Assembly (NCBI RefSeq): GCF_021295345.1
Contig: NZ_JAIMJB010000008.1
Coordinates: forward strand, 147,354 to 211,353
Reading direction: 5' to 3'
Source: Motilimonas eburnea
GTDB taxonomy: Bacteria; Pseudomonadota; Gammaproteobacteria; Enterobacterales; CBDFNC01
Length of the DNA: 64,000 nucleotides
In this document: piece after piece, positions 17,059 to 24,911 of the stretch
Position numbering within the stretch: the first letter of the stretch is position 1
How the letters are laid out: every line of letters begins with the position of its first letter
Made by a program: the position numbers and the translations under genes
Notes under the pieces: generated by a model
Seen by the model: only the letters and a program-made list of their open reading frames with translations
Databases searched by the model: none
What the model was told of the DNA's origin: nothing

Positions 17059-17706
17059 GTGCCGGTCAGCCATCTCCGATCTGTTATCCAATTTTCCACC
17101 AGCACCTTTGAGGTCTTTGTGAACGATCACCAATTTGAAGTCATGCGACAGCTTGTGATGAATTGTTTGCTTCATTTGTATTTGGATGTGGCCAGCAGCC
17201 ATGGTTATGTGCCGATGGCGAAACGAAATACGATCATCATTAAATTTTTAAAAACAAGGCTAGCCCAGTCAGCTTACCAACCGGTGAAGAAAAGCGGTCG
17301 AACTTTGTTGGCTCAGTGCCGGCGTGCTAACGCCAATGCAGAAAAAGAATTGCTGACCCTCTATCAAACTTATCACCCCAAGAGTGAGCTGAATGATTGT
17401 GATCGCCTCTATGCTTTACTGTCAAAGATGGACATTGAGTATGGGATCCAGTCGGACTTGGTTCAGGACTCTGAGGCGCCCAAGGTAGCCGATGTGTTAT
17501 ACCTATTGCCCGAGCATATCGAACATTGTTTTGACGACGCGAGTAACCAAATTGCCCCTATATCAGTGTTGCTCGAATCAAGAAAACATCGTGAAATCAT
17601 GAGGTTAGTTGAAGGTGCTGGGGCGTTTAAAGTGGGTTTGGTGGAAGAAAATCAGCAGGCGAAGCAAGCCCATTATCAACTGCATCCCGCCACTGTCACG
17701 TTATGA
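17059..17706 (+). CDS. DUF2913-like protein
   Basis: 215 residues as an open frame. The segment MNCLLHLYLDVASSHGYVPMAKRNTIIIKFLKTR resembles the N-terminal block of DUF2913 proteins, which occur in Shewanella and Vibrio, often on mobile DNA; it contains no catalytic motif I can name. The first codons may be noncoding, and the true start could be an internal Met (for example MRQLVMN). It lies just before a tyrosine recombinase gene with a 68-base gap. Its function is unknown; the family call rests on recollection of the pattern. Confidence 0.55.
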   Translation: MPVSHLRSVIQFSTSTFEVFVNDHQFEVMRQLVMNCLLHLYLDVASSHGYVPMAKRNTIIIKFLKTRLAQSAYQPVKKSGRTLLAQCRRANANAEKELLTLYQTYHPKSELNDCDRLYALLSKMDIEYGIQSDLVQDSEAPKVADVLYLLPEHIEHCFDDASNQIAPISVLLESRKHREIMRLVEGAGAFKVGLVEENQQAKQAHYQLHPATVTL

Positions 17707-17774
17707 CATTGTAGGTGATGTGGAAATCTGACAGCAGAAATAGGGAATGTCGATTTAAGGCATGAGGTCGAAAT

Positions 17775-19076
17775 ATGACAAAATTGGTAGTGTCACAACA
17801 AGACAGCAACGGTGTCATTGATAGCCAGTTAATGACCCGGTTGGCCGAAGAAGGCAATGTCGAACGCCTACGGATCATGTCTGATGAGTTCATCAAACAA
17901 GGCGGCGATGTTGGTGATATACCTGAACTGGTGGCACTGTACCAGCGCAATTTTGATGCCTCGATCATCCATTCTGGCCTTGAGCCAAATTCGCTGCGTG
18001 CGTTTAAATCGGCGCTTGGTTTGTTTCAAGCATACTGCGATGAATTGGATGTACCATGGTTACCCGCGACCACAGGAACAGTGAAAAACTATTTACAATA
18101 CCGTGGCCAACATGTGAAAAAGGCGACCCTTGGCCGTGATCGTTGGATGATTTCATTGGCGCATCAATGGGCGGGCGCACCCGATCCGACAGCCAGTATA
18201 GAAATACGCAAGTTACTAAAAAATATCGCTATTCAGCGCAGAGCAGAAGAAAATATTGACGCAGTGGGAGTGCGCAACAAGCAGGTTTTTGATGCAGACC
18301 AAGCCTCCCCTTTTCGTGAAATCTACCTCGATACCTTGCATGAACTCTGGCACGAAAGCACCCATATTTATACGCTGCGTAACCTAACTTTACTGACCGT
18401 GGCCTATGAAACGCTGCTCCGGGAAAGTGAGTTGGTGCGTATAAAAATCCCCCATATAACCAGTGAAGTTGAGAAAGATGAGGACGGCCAATTGGTTGAG
18501 CATTGGCGGGTTGTTATCTATGAAACTAAGAAGAAAAAAGGGGAAATGGACTTTGCCCCATTATCGACTCGCTGTATTAATTTGATTGAAGCCTACCTTC
18601 GTTTGTCAGGCAGAAGCTTGGATGATAACGGATTTTTGTTTGTCCGTCACAAGCGGCCGACATTAGAAATCCAAGCAAAATCAGTTGGCGTGGATGCCAC
18701 TGGCGCCGAAGTGTTTGAACAACTTCCGCAGCGGCCCCACATCCATGCCGACTATGTTGATGAGATCTTTCAAAAGGGCTGGTTAGCCTTGTTCAATGAT
18801 CCCAAAAAGGTCACTGATGAAAATGCGGATAAAGTCATTTACCGACAAAATCTACCCGTTGGCGCATTGGTGGGCAAAATTAGGCGGCCACCTGAGCCAT
18901 GGTCAGGCCACAGTGCGCGTGTAGGCGCTTGCCAAGACTTACTGGCCGCTGGTGAGTTAGTGCCTGATGTGCAAATGGCCGGACGTTGGGCCGATGCCGG
19001 TATGATCACTTACTATGGCCGCGGCATTCTCCAGCAGAAGAATGCCATGGGTAGGCGCCGATCGCATAAAAAATGA
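17775..19076 (+). CDS. tyrosine recombinase
   Basis: 433 residues, ATG preceded by GAGG. The N-terminal SAM-like core-binding domain lies at about 60-160. Catalytic residues are visible: Arg216 (LLRESEL), a Lys in YETKKKKG (about 252), His379 and Arg382 (GHSAR), Trp405 (GRWAD) and Tyr413/414 (MITYYGR). All are intact, so the enzyme should be active as a site-specific recombinase, either as an integrase of the surrounding island or as a resolvase. The HxxR-W-Y spacing is normal. No attachment site could be identified nearby, although repeats lie upstream at 16.8-17.0 kb. Confidence 0.9.
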   Translation: MTKLVVSQQDSNGVIDSQLMTRLAEEGNVERLRIMSDEFIKQGGDVGDIPELVALYQRNFDASIIHSGLEPNSLRAFKSALGLFQAYCDELDVPWLPATTGTVKNYLQYRGQHVKKATLGRDRWMISLAHQWAGAPDPTASIEIRKLLKNIAIQRRAEENIDAVGVRNKQVFDADQASPFREIYLDTLHELWHESTHIYTLRNLTLLTVAYETLLRESELVRIKIPHITSEVEKDEDGQLVEHWRVVIYETKKKKGEMDFAPLSTRCINLIEAYLRLSGRSLDDNGFLFVRHKRPTLEIQAKSVGVDATGAEVFEQLPQRPHIHADYVDEIFQKGWLALFNDPKKVTDENADKVIYRQNLPVGALVGKIRRPPEPWSGHSARVGACQDLLAAGELVPDVQMAGRWADAGMITYYGRGILQQKNAMGRRRSHKK

Positions 19077-19163
19077 CTTTTCTATTGTGATTCAAATCCA
19101 TACGTGTCGATATAAAAATTGATATATTGATTTTAATTAATGACACTTCAAGGCCATTCAATT

Positions 19164-19700
19164 ATGAGCTCAATCAAAAAAGGTGAACTTGCAATGGTAA
19201 TCTGCGATGTGATCAAATCGGATTGGTCCATGGATATGAAAAAGAACATATTGGAAAAGCAATTACTATGGGGCCGATACCGCCCACGAGTTTATACCAA
19301 TGACGATCTACCACCTGATGCAATTTGGTTTTCTCGTAAGGCTGAGAAAACCTACAAACAAAATGTAAAAAATGGGGCTATAAATAAGAGAGATCGATAC
19401 AAAGGATTAATTAGAGAGCATTTAGTACCTCGCACTGTTATTTTTAATGAGCTTCTTAAGATTAAACGCATTACCCCCAAAAAAGTTGATGATCTGCTCA
19501 GTGAGCTACTCATCATCGTAGTTGTAACAAAAGATGAAGATAGAAAATTAGATCAAACTGGATTGAGAAGCAAAATGCCTGAAGGTTGGTGCTATGGCGA
19601 TGACCCATTTCAACGGCATAAAGCTGCAGGGATTGTAAAAGTGGATTGGATACCTGAAACATTGGCGGAGCGTTATAAGAGGCATGGAATAGAGTATTAA
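19164..19700 (+). CDS. hypothetical protein near recombinase
   Basis: 178 residues; ATG 19164 (MSSIKKGELAM) has AAGG ten bases upstream, better than the frame start at 19140. It is rich in Lys, Arg and Asp, with no membrane segment, Cys cluster or known motif. It sits 88 bases after the recombinase and may be an accessory gene of the same mobile unit. Family not recognised. Confidence 0.55.
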   Translation: MSSIKKGELAMVICDVIKSDWSMDMKKNILEKQLLWGRYRPRVYTNDDLPPDAIWFSRKAEKTYKQNVKNGAINKRDRYKGLIREHLVPRTVIFNELLKIKRITPKKVDDLLSELLIIVVVTKDEDRKLDQTGLRSKMPEGWCYGDDPFQRHKAAGIVKVDWIPETLAERYKRHGIEY

Positions 19701-19767
19701 AACGTTTATCTTCGCCATGTATCTCTGTGTGGGTACTTTGGATATTCTGGATTTATAGGTGTATAAA

Positions 19768-20523
19768 ATGGATGTAAAAAGTGAACTATTAAGCGTTTGG
19801 AATTTCTTCGTCTTGATGATTTGCGATTGCCTTAAGATAGTTATTGTATTCTTAGTCGCTTACTTTTTTACTGCATTTTTCTCGTTATTACCTATGCTTG
19901 ACGTTAAGCCAATTATCGATATTCTCAGTAATTGGTCGCTTCTCTTTTTGTTTTGTATCCTTACTTTATCAGGTCTTATTCGAGTAACCCAGGCATTGCT
20001 CAGGGAGGTTTTCCCTAGAAAAGATTCTTTTCTAACTGGCCATATTGATATACAGGTTGCTTCTATGAATGCTTGTAAGAATCTTAAGGTTCAAGCATTG
20101 AGGGTAAATACAGCTTTATTTAGAGATGACTTTGTAAAGGCTATCCATGGCATTGAAAAGATAGATTTTTTATTTTTACGGCCCTTTGATCAACCAAGGA
20201 CTGACTGGGAGATTGATCATAACAAAAAGCTAGAGTTAACAATGAGGAAGCTTGATGAGGATATTATTCCAGAAGCACAGAAAAAAAATCATACTATATC
20301 GGTTAGATTTATTGATGAGGTACCGACAAAGAATGTGTTTATTTATGATGATAAGGTTGCCCACATAAAACAATATAATAAAAAAAGCAACTCTTGCGAG
20401 AGCTCCCCAATATCTATCCACTCAATAGAAAGGGACTCTCGCTCCTTTGCAAAAGTTCTTCAACAATTTTATACAACCTCTGCCTCATCTATTGATAGTG
20501 CAGATTTTTATAAAAATGAATAG
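19768..20523 (+). CDS. two-helix membrane protein with cytoplasmic domain
   Basis: 251 residues; ATG 19768 follows AGGTG at six bases. Two hydrophobic helices (about 11-45, around FLVAYFFTAFFSLL, and 52-75, SLLFLFCILTLSG) precede a soluble domain of about 160 residues with an alternating beta/alpha pattern (VQALRVNTALFRDDFV, IDFLFLRPFD, VFIYDDKVAHI). Membrane-anchored effector proteins of defence loci often have this layout, but the soluble domain is not recognised. Confidence 0.55.
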   Translation: MDVKSELLSVWNFFVLMICDCLKIVIVFLVAYFFTAFFSLLPMLDVKPIIDILSNWSLLFLFCILTLSGLIRVTQALLREVFPRKDSFLTGHIDIQVASMNACKNLKVQALRVNTALFRDDFVKAIHGIEKIDFLFLRPFDQPRTDWEIDHNKKLELTMRKLDEDIIPEAQKKNHTISVRFIDEVPTKNVFIYDDKVAHIKQYNKKSNSCESSPISIHSIERDSRSFAKVLQQFYTTSASSIDSADFYKNE

Positions 20524-20567
20524 GTGTCGAGATGTGATTATGCGTTATGAACCTGCAAAGTAAAAAG

Positions 20568-20604
20568 ACCGAACGATATAGCTTAATAGCTATAATGGTT
20601 CGGC
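20568..20604. terminator. bidirectional hairpin terminator
   Basis: CCGAAC pairs with GTTCGG, with an inner TATAGCT/AGCTATA stem. A-rich sequence precedes it and CCTTA follows. It sits between convergent genes and could end both. The rest of 20605-20835 shows no gene; it has some hairpins (for example GACCGATTACAAGGTC) of unknown meaning. Confidence 0.5.
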
Positions 20605-20835
20605 CTTACCCACCCCTGACCCTAGTGTACCTTGAATCATTTCAGTTACTTGCCTCAGCGTTTTCACCTAGTCTATGACCGATTACAAGGTCGTCCGAAT
20701 GATACCCATACACGACCCCTGCCTTATGTTGAGTTGGGGTGGTGCTCAAATTGAAAGGTACCCATGTCATGAGCTGGAACACAGCTCTGGCTTGAGGATT
20801 AAGCACCTCAATTTAGCTATTGGGGAAATCGAATA

Positions 20836-21621
20836 TTAAAATGGCAACAATTCACTTTGCAAGCCTAATTTCATTATTTTTTGATAGAAGGCAAACTCCA
20901 TGGTATTTGGTATATGCTTATTAAATAATTTGGATTTAGTCTTGGCAGATTCTGGATCCAGTATGTAATCAAAAATGTTGTTCCCATCAGCTAGACTACT
21001 CGTTAATGCAGTAAAATCCTTCACTAGGGTGTTGATGCTTGCACAGTCGGTCACCTGAATGCAATGCCAATTGGCTTCCTCAATATCACTCCATTCCAAA
21101 TTTCTAGTTTCACCATTTATTGCACTAAATCGAGTGGGAGCGAATGTATTTTCTTGAAAATTTGTCTGATCCATTGTTGATAGTCGAAGGAAACCAGCTC
21201 GGCATTGCAGTAGTATCTTAAAGGTTCCTTGGTTTTCAAGAATGATTACGCGCACCACGCTAGCTGTCTTATATCTACCATGAAATGGAGTAATTAGCTT
21301 TAGCTTAATCTGATGTTTGAAAATAATATCGCCAGTAAACTTCATATATTTCTTCTGCTCAACTCCATGCTCATCGACAAGGGACTGTATGAATAGGTGC
21401 TCAAGTTGACGCTTAAGGTGCTGGCCATAGTTATTGATGAAGTATCGCATTTGACGCTCAGTGGCTAATGCGTGTCCATTGAGCCAACGAGAGGCTAATG
21501 AACTGGAAGACCCTTGTAAACCTGCTTTTTTTTCGATGTCTTTGTTTGTATAACCACCTTCCTGCTTGGCAATTTTTAGCAATTGCCTCGTATGCTTATA
21601 CTTTTTAGTCGTTTCCTTCAT
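20836..21621 (-). CDS. helix-turn-helix DNA-binding protein
   Basis: 261 residues; ATG 21621 (MKETTKKYKHTRQLL) is preferred over 21645. The first 65 residues contain a helix-turn-helix-like region (GGYTNKDIEKKAGL, then SLASRWLNGHALATERQM) similar to Cro/CI-type folds that recognise an operator and dimerise. The remaining 190 residues are a beta-rich domain of unknown family. It may be a repressor of the mobile region. It is read away from the small genes at 21.7-22.4 kb. Confidence 0.6.
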   Translation of the reverse strand: MKETTKKYKHTRQLLKIAKQEGGYTNKDIEKKAGLQGSSSSLASRWLNGHALATERQMRYFINNYGQHLKRQLEHLFIQSLVDEHGVEQKKYMKFTGDIIFKHQIKLKLITPFHGRYKTASVVRVIILENQGTFKILLQCRAGFLRLSTMDQTNFQENTFAPTRFSAINGETRNLEWSDIEEANWHCIQVTDCASINTLVKDFTALTSSLADGNNIFDYILDPESAKTKSKLFNKHIPNTMEFAFYQKIMKLGLQSELLPF

Positions 21622-21745
21622 GATTAACCATATGTAATTAAACAATAAACCGATGGGTAGTTAACCATCGGTATCTTATTAAGTCATCTACTAAGCCATC
21701 CTGGTCGTAAAGGTTGTGAACTATCGCCCAGTCATGGACTAGCAA

Positions 21746-21892
21746 TTACTTTTTGCCGTTGTAACGTGGATTATTAGGGTTCAACTGGTTTGCTCGATTG
21801 TCTAACGCTTTCTGATATGCGTCGTTGTGACCAGAAGTACCTTTGTTTCTATTGGCTTGATTTGCTTTGTGGTTGTTTTGTGTGTTGCTCAT
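21746..21892 (-). CDS. small Asn/Gln-rich protein
   Basis: 48 residues; ATG 21892 has a strong AAGGAGAG six bases upstream, so the frame from 21976 is rejected. The peptide (NHKANQANRNKGTSGHNDA ... NPRYNGKK) is hydrophilic, basic and probably disordered. Similar short Asn-rich proteins are annotated as hypothetical in marine gammaproteobacteria. No function is known to me. Confidence 0.6.
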   Translation of the reverse strand: MSNTQNNHKANQANRNKGTSGHNDAYQKALDNRANQLNPNNPRYNGKK

Positions 21893-22118
21893 AGTTTGCT
21901 CTCCTTCATTTAATGAATGAGGTAAGTTTATACAGGTTCGAAGATTGGCAACGATGATTGATAAGTGATTATTCAATGATTTTTAGTGATTCTGAGTGAT
22001 TGGCGTCAAACATGATGATTAAATTGGAATTTTCTTGGATACGCTGGCTAATGTGTATATGATTTCTCTTTGATGTTTTCGCCGCCGATGTGGCACTTAT
22101 TGAGCCAATGGAGCTTGT

Positions 22119-22361
22119 ATGTCAGCAACCAGCAAGGCATTTGAGGAAGGGTTTAACTCTTGTTTAAACACTCCCTATCGAAATCCTTATCCAGAGGATT
22201 CGAACGAGTTTAACGACTACGAGCGAGGTCGCACGCAAAAACTTAAACGTTCTAGTGGCTATCTGTCTGAGCATGACTTTTTGCCTGATAATTTTTTTGT
22301 CGAACGCCGCCCTAAGCCGCAGGAGACTCCCAACCGATATGCTAAAGCAAAGTACAAATAA
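22119..22361 (+). CDS. RMF/CrpP-like small protein
   Basis: 80 residues. AFEEGFNSCLNTPYRNPYPEDS...FNDYERGR resembles the ribosome modulation factor / CrpP pattern (a first GxxA-like helix, Cys/NPY turn, then a W/Y..G helix), here with Tyr-Glu-Arg-Gly in place of W..GW. A basic C-terminal tail follows. RMF binds 100S ribosome dimers, and CrpP-like proteins occur on plasmids. Whether this one binds ribosomes is open. It is the last gene before the CRISPR-like leader. Confidence 0.45.
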   Translation: MSATSKAFEEGFNSCLNTPYRNPYPEDSNEFNDYERGRTQKLKRSSGYLSEHDFLPDNFFVERRPKPQETPNRYAKAKYK

Positions 22362-22721
22362 CAGATTTCAGGTTACTACTACAATCATTTTATAACTATA
22401 CTTCACTATGGGCGCGGGTCATTTTGACTTACCTTACCGCCCTTGTTCTGCATCGAATGTTGTTGGAATAGTTCGCTACTTCAACACTTCGAGTGGGCAG
22501 AAAGCCGTAACTTGAAATGCCGATTTGCAATGCTTTGAGGTTTAGGACGTAATCCGCCGAGTTGATACCATATAGTGCATGTTCTTTAACAACCATATTT
22601 TTATCTTGATAGTTAAGTTATTGTATTTATAGGTTCTTATCTATCACTTTAGAAATTTGGTTAAATTGGATATAGATAGCTAACCAACTGTGCTAGCTCA
22701 TTATTCTGGTGAATTTACTCA
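22362..22721 (+). promoter_or_regulatory. leader region of the CRISPR-like array
   Basis: 360 bases without a gene. A plausible sigma70 promoter is TTGATA (22606-22611), 16 bases, TATAGG (22628-22633), which would start transcripts about 80 bases before the first repeat. A 7-bp inverted repeat (TTGGTTA/TAACCAA) lies just before the array. At 22567-22580 the sequence ACCATATAGTGCAT matches 11 of 14 bases of the reverse complement of the repeat's 5' part, a possible anti-repeat. The promoter call is by eye. Confidence 0.45.
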
Positions 22722-23158
22722 GTGCACTATCGGGTGTGTGGCTAGTAAGAAGCATTTGCATGGAGCCGTTGTAACCTTGCAGTGCACTATCGGGTGTGTG
22801 GCTAGTAAGAACATGGTGATGAAGTCAACCGAAAACTCCCGGTGCACTATCGGGTGTGTGGCTAGTAAGGCAGTGTGCTTTTATTGCCTCCCGACGTCAA
22901 TGTGCACTATCGGGTGTGTGGCTAGTAAGATCACCATCGCCAAAGATAGGATTATTATCGTGTGCACTATCGGGTGTGTGGCTAGGAAGTTACAGCAATT
23001 TTCTACACCAACACCACTTGCGTGCACTATCGGGTGTGTGGCTAGTAAGTATGATGGTGAGCGTGTCCGGCAAGCAAAACGGTGCACTATCGGGTGTGTG
23101 GCTAGTAAGTGTAGGCTCAACTTTGCTCATATCCCCCTCACGTGCACTATCGGGTGTG
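22722..23158 (+). CRISPR. CRISPR-like array, 8 repeats and 7 spacers
   Basis: The 28-nt repeat begins GTGCACTATCGG and ends GGCTAGTAAG. It recurs every 60 bases at 22722, 22782, 22842, 22902, 22962, 23022 and 23082, separated by seven different 32-nt spacers. Repeat 5 has one change (GGCTAGGAAG). The eighth copy (from 23142) keeps only its first 17 bases and then diverges into the ribosome site of the next gene. Degeneration at this end marks it as the distal end, so transcription should run rightward into the effector. The 28/32 geometry and the ends (GT.CACT..CG ... GCT) resemble type I-F repeats, but the usual CTGCC/GGCAG stem is reduced to weak pairs. No cas1, cas2 or cas6 is in the window. 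Confidence 0.9.
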
Positions 23159-23168
23159 GGAGGTGTAT

Positions 23169-24671
23169 ATGCCGAGAACTAAAACGCCTAAAGGCATGGT
23201 CAGCGTATATAAGGCCTACCGATTTGAGCTGCATAATTTGTCTAAATCTAAGGTACGATCTCTTTACAAAACCTTCGTCCAATCAGACATGGCTTATTAC
23301 AAAGCCTTAGCGCTTTGCGAAGAAGATGCTAACCACATATTAACGCTCGAGACTAAGAGTGAGAAAAATAAGCGTTTTGGTCAACTGCAAAAAAAACTAC
23401 AAGCTATAGTGAAACCCCTACCTTTTGGTAGCGCATTAAAAGCATCGGTCATTGAAACGGTAAAGCAGCAAGTCAGTTCTTATGTTGAACTAAAACTTTC
23501 TGGTCAGAATGCCGGGTACCCATCAAAGGAAAGCCATGCCATTGATTATGAGTTTTGGCTGAATCAGCTTCTTTTATCTGTGGACCTTGAAAGGGAGAGT
23601 GAGGCACGAGACGCACTCTCAATGAAAAACTATTCGAAATACCGACCGCTATCGTTCGAGAAACACCGCATAGGTGATGGTTTCAAGATCTACCAAGATG
23701 ATAAAGGCCGATTGTTTGCTTTTCTTAATTTGTGGAACAGCCATGATAAGCGTGCCAGCAAAATCCAAATGGACATGATAGATACTAAGAGTGGTGAGCG
23801 GTGCCAAGAAAGTACCTCCTTAGGTATGCTAGTTCCTCTTTCTTTTTCTGAAAAACAACGTGATGCCTTGTCTAAGGGTCAAGCGCAAACGGCTAAATTA
23901 GTTGCAACCGAAGATGGGCGGTTTTTCTTGATGGTCAGTGTGCTATTTCAAGTTAGAAAGCAGGAAGCAGCGTGTATCATGGGGGTAGATCGAGGTTTCG
24001 ATGAGTTAGCTACATTTTCAGTTAGGGATAGCTCATCTGGTAAAGTGTTCGTAACAGGCTCTTTGTCCGGGCATAACCTTCGCCAGCACCAAAGAAAGTT
24101 AGAGGCAAAACAAAAGTTAGATCAAAAGTTAGGAAAGCGTTATATCTCAGGCTGGTCAAATTACTCTCTCAATTTGATGCACCACGTCGCTAATGAAATA
24201 GTGTCTATTGCTGATAAATATAAGTGCCAAGTTGTACTTGAGGACCTATCCAGCATTAAGAACAACCCTCACATGAAAAGGCCTAAAGGGGCTAGAAAAA
24301 GTAATTTTTCACGCATGTTGTCCCGCCAGCAATATGGTCGCCTAGAGTTCCTACTAGGCTATAAGCTTGCTTGCATGGGGCTACCTCCACCAAAGCTTGT
24401 TCGAGCGGCCTACACGAGCGTAACTTGCCCCAAATGCGGTCATGCTGATAAGAATAATAGGCCGCCACATAGAAGAGATACGTTTTGCTGTACAAATAGC
24501 CCTTGCCAGTATCAAGAGCATGCCGACATTGTTGGCGCTCATAATGTAGCTGGCAAGTTCATCTGGTATGAGAGTGTTAAGTCAAAGATGAAAAAAGGCC
24601 ATCCTCTGCCAGAGCAGCATCAATACTCATATTGGCTAAGGCAAAACCTTGTGCTGGAGGCTGGTAAATAG
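23169..24671 (+). CDS. compact Cas12/TnpB-like RNA-guided nuclease
   Basis: 500 residues. ATG 23169 is preceded by GGGAGGTG formed inside the degenerate last repeat; a longer frame from 23142 reads through the repeat and is rejected. The helical N-terminal half (YKAYRFEL... about 12-260) fits a recognition lobe plus wedge. The split RuvC domain is complete: D274 (MGVDRG), E358 (VVLEDLSS) and D453 (HADIVGAHNVA). A zinc finger lies between (C420, C423, C440/441, C446). With the catalytic triad intact it should cut nucleic acid, guided by RNA from the adjacent array. It differs strongly from the IS1341 TnpB at 50959-52062, and no transposon ends flank it. It belongs with the diverse type V-U / Cas12f-size effectors; I cannot match it to a named subtype. 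Confidence 0.88.
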   Translation: MPRTKTPKGMVSVYKAYRFELHNLSKSKVRSLYKTFVQSDMAYYKALALCEEDANHILTLETKSEKNKRFGQLQKKLQAIVKPLPFGSALKASVIETVKQQVSSYVELKLSGQNAGYPSKESHAIDYEFWLNQLLLSVDLERESEARDALSMKNYSKYRPLSFEKHRIGDGFKIYQDDKGRLFAFLNLWNSHDKRASKIQMDMIDTKSGERCQESTSLGMLVPLSFSEKQRDALSKGQAQTAKLVATEDGRFFLMVSVLFQVRKQEAACIMGVDRGFDELATFSVRDSSSGKVFVTGSLSGHNLRQHQRKLEAKQKLDQKLGKRYISGWSNYSLNLMHHVANEIVSIADKYKCQVVLEDLSSIKNNPHMKRPKGARKSNFSRMLSRQQYGRLEFLLGYKLACMGLPPPKLVRAAYTSVTCPKCGHADKNNRPPHRRDTFCCTNSPCQYQEHADIVGAHNVAGKFIWYESVKSKMKKGHPLPEQHQYSYWLRQNLVLEAGK

Positions 24672-24745
24672 TGGAGTGGCTCGTTTGGTTATCAAGTGTT
24701 TGAAACGCTTAACTGCATGAGTTTCGGTATAGGTTATAATTTTCA

Positions 24746-24774
24746 TTGACATAACGCAGTCTAAACTTTATCTT
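24746..24774 (+). promoter_or_regulatory. sigma70-type promoter
   Basis: TTGACA (24746-24751), 17-base spacer, TATCTT (24769-24774), about 140 bases upstream of the next gene. It suggests that the two genes after the effector have their own promoter. The rest of 24672-24911 shows no gene. Confidence 0.5.
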
Positions 24775-24911
24775 TTATTGACGGTTTGCGCCACCAGTCA
24801 GTCCACAGACAAAGCGAAATGCAGCGCTGAATCAGAACTCCATCTGTTAATAATTGAGTATCACTCTTCTTGTGATATGTGGACGCACAAGAATATCAGG
24901 TGCTTAATTAT

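Noticed and set aside
22750..22781. Spacer 1 contains GTTGTAAC, like the core of a Ter site bound by Tus
   Set aside because: Eight bases only, and the neighbouring conserved bases do not fit; chance is the simplest explanation.
23142..23168. Start of the Cas12-like gene at 23142
   Set aside because: Those nine codons are the degenerate repeat itself. The Shine-Dalgarno sequence lies within them and points to ATG 23169.
22690..23310. Long plus-strand open frame through the array, encoding a 20-residue repeat with CTIGCVASK
   Set aside because: The 60-base period of repeat plus spacer is a multiple of three, so an open frame arises without selection. It has no ribosome site and runs into the effector in another frame.
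23169..24671. Interpretation of the effector as an ordinary IS605 TnpB that landed next to an orphan array
   Set aside because: No left or right IS end is visible around it, it is larger than the resident TnpB, and its ribosome site is formed within the last repeat. Not fully excluded without phylogeny.
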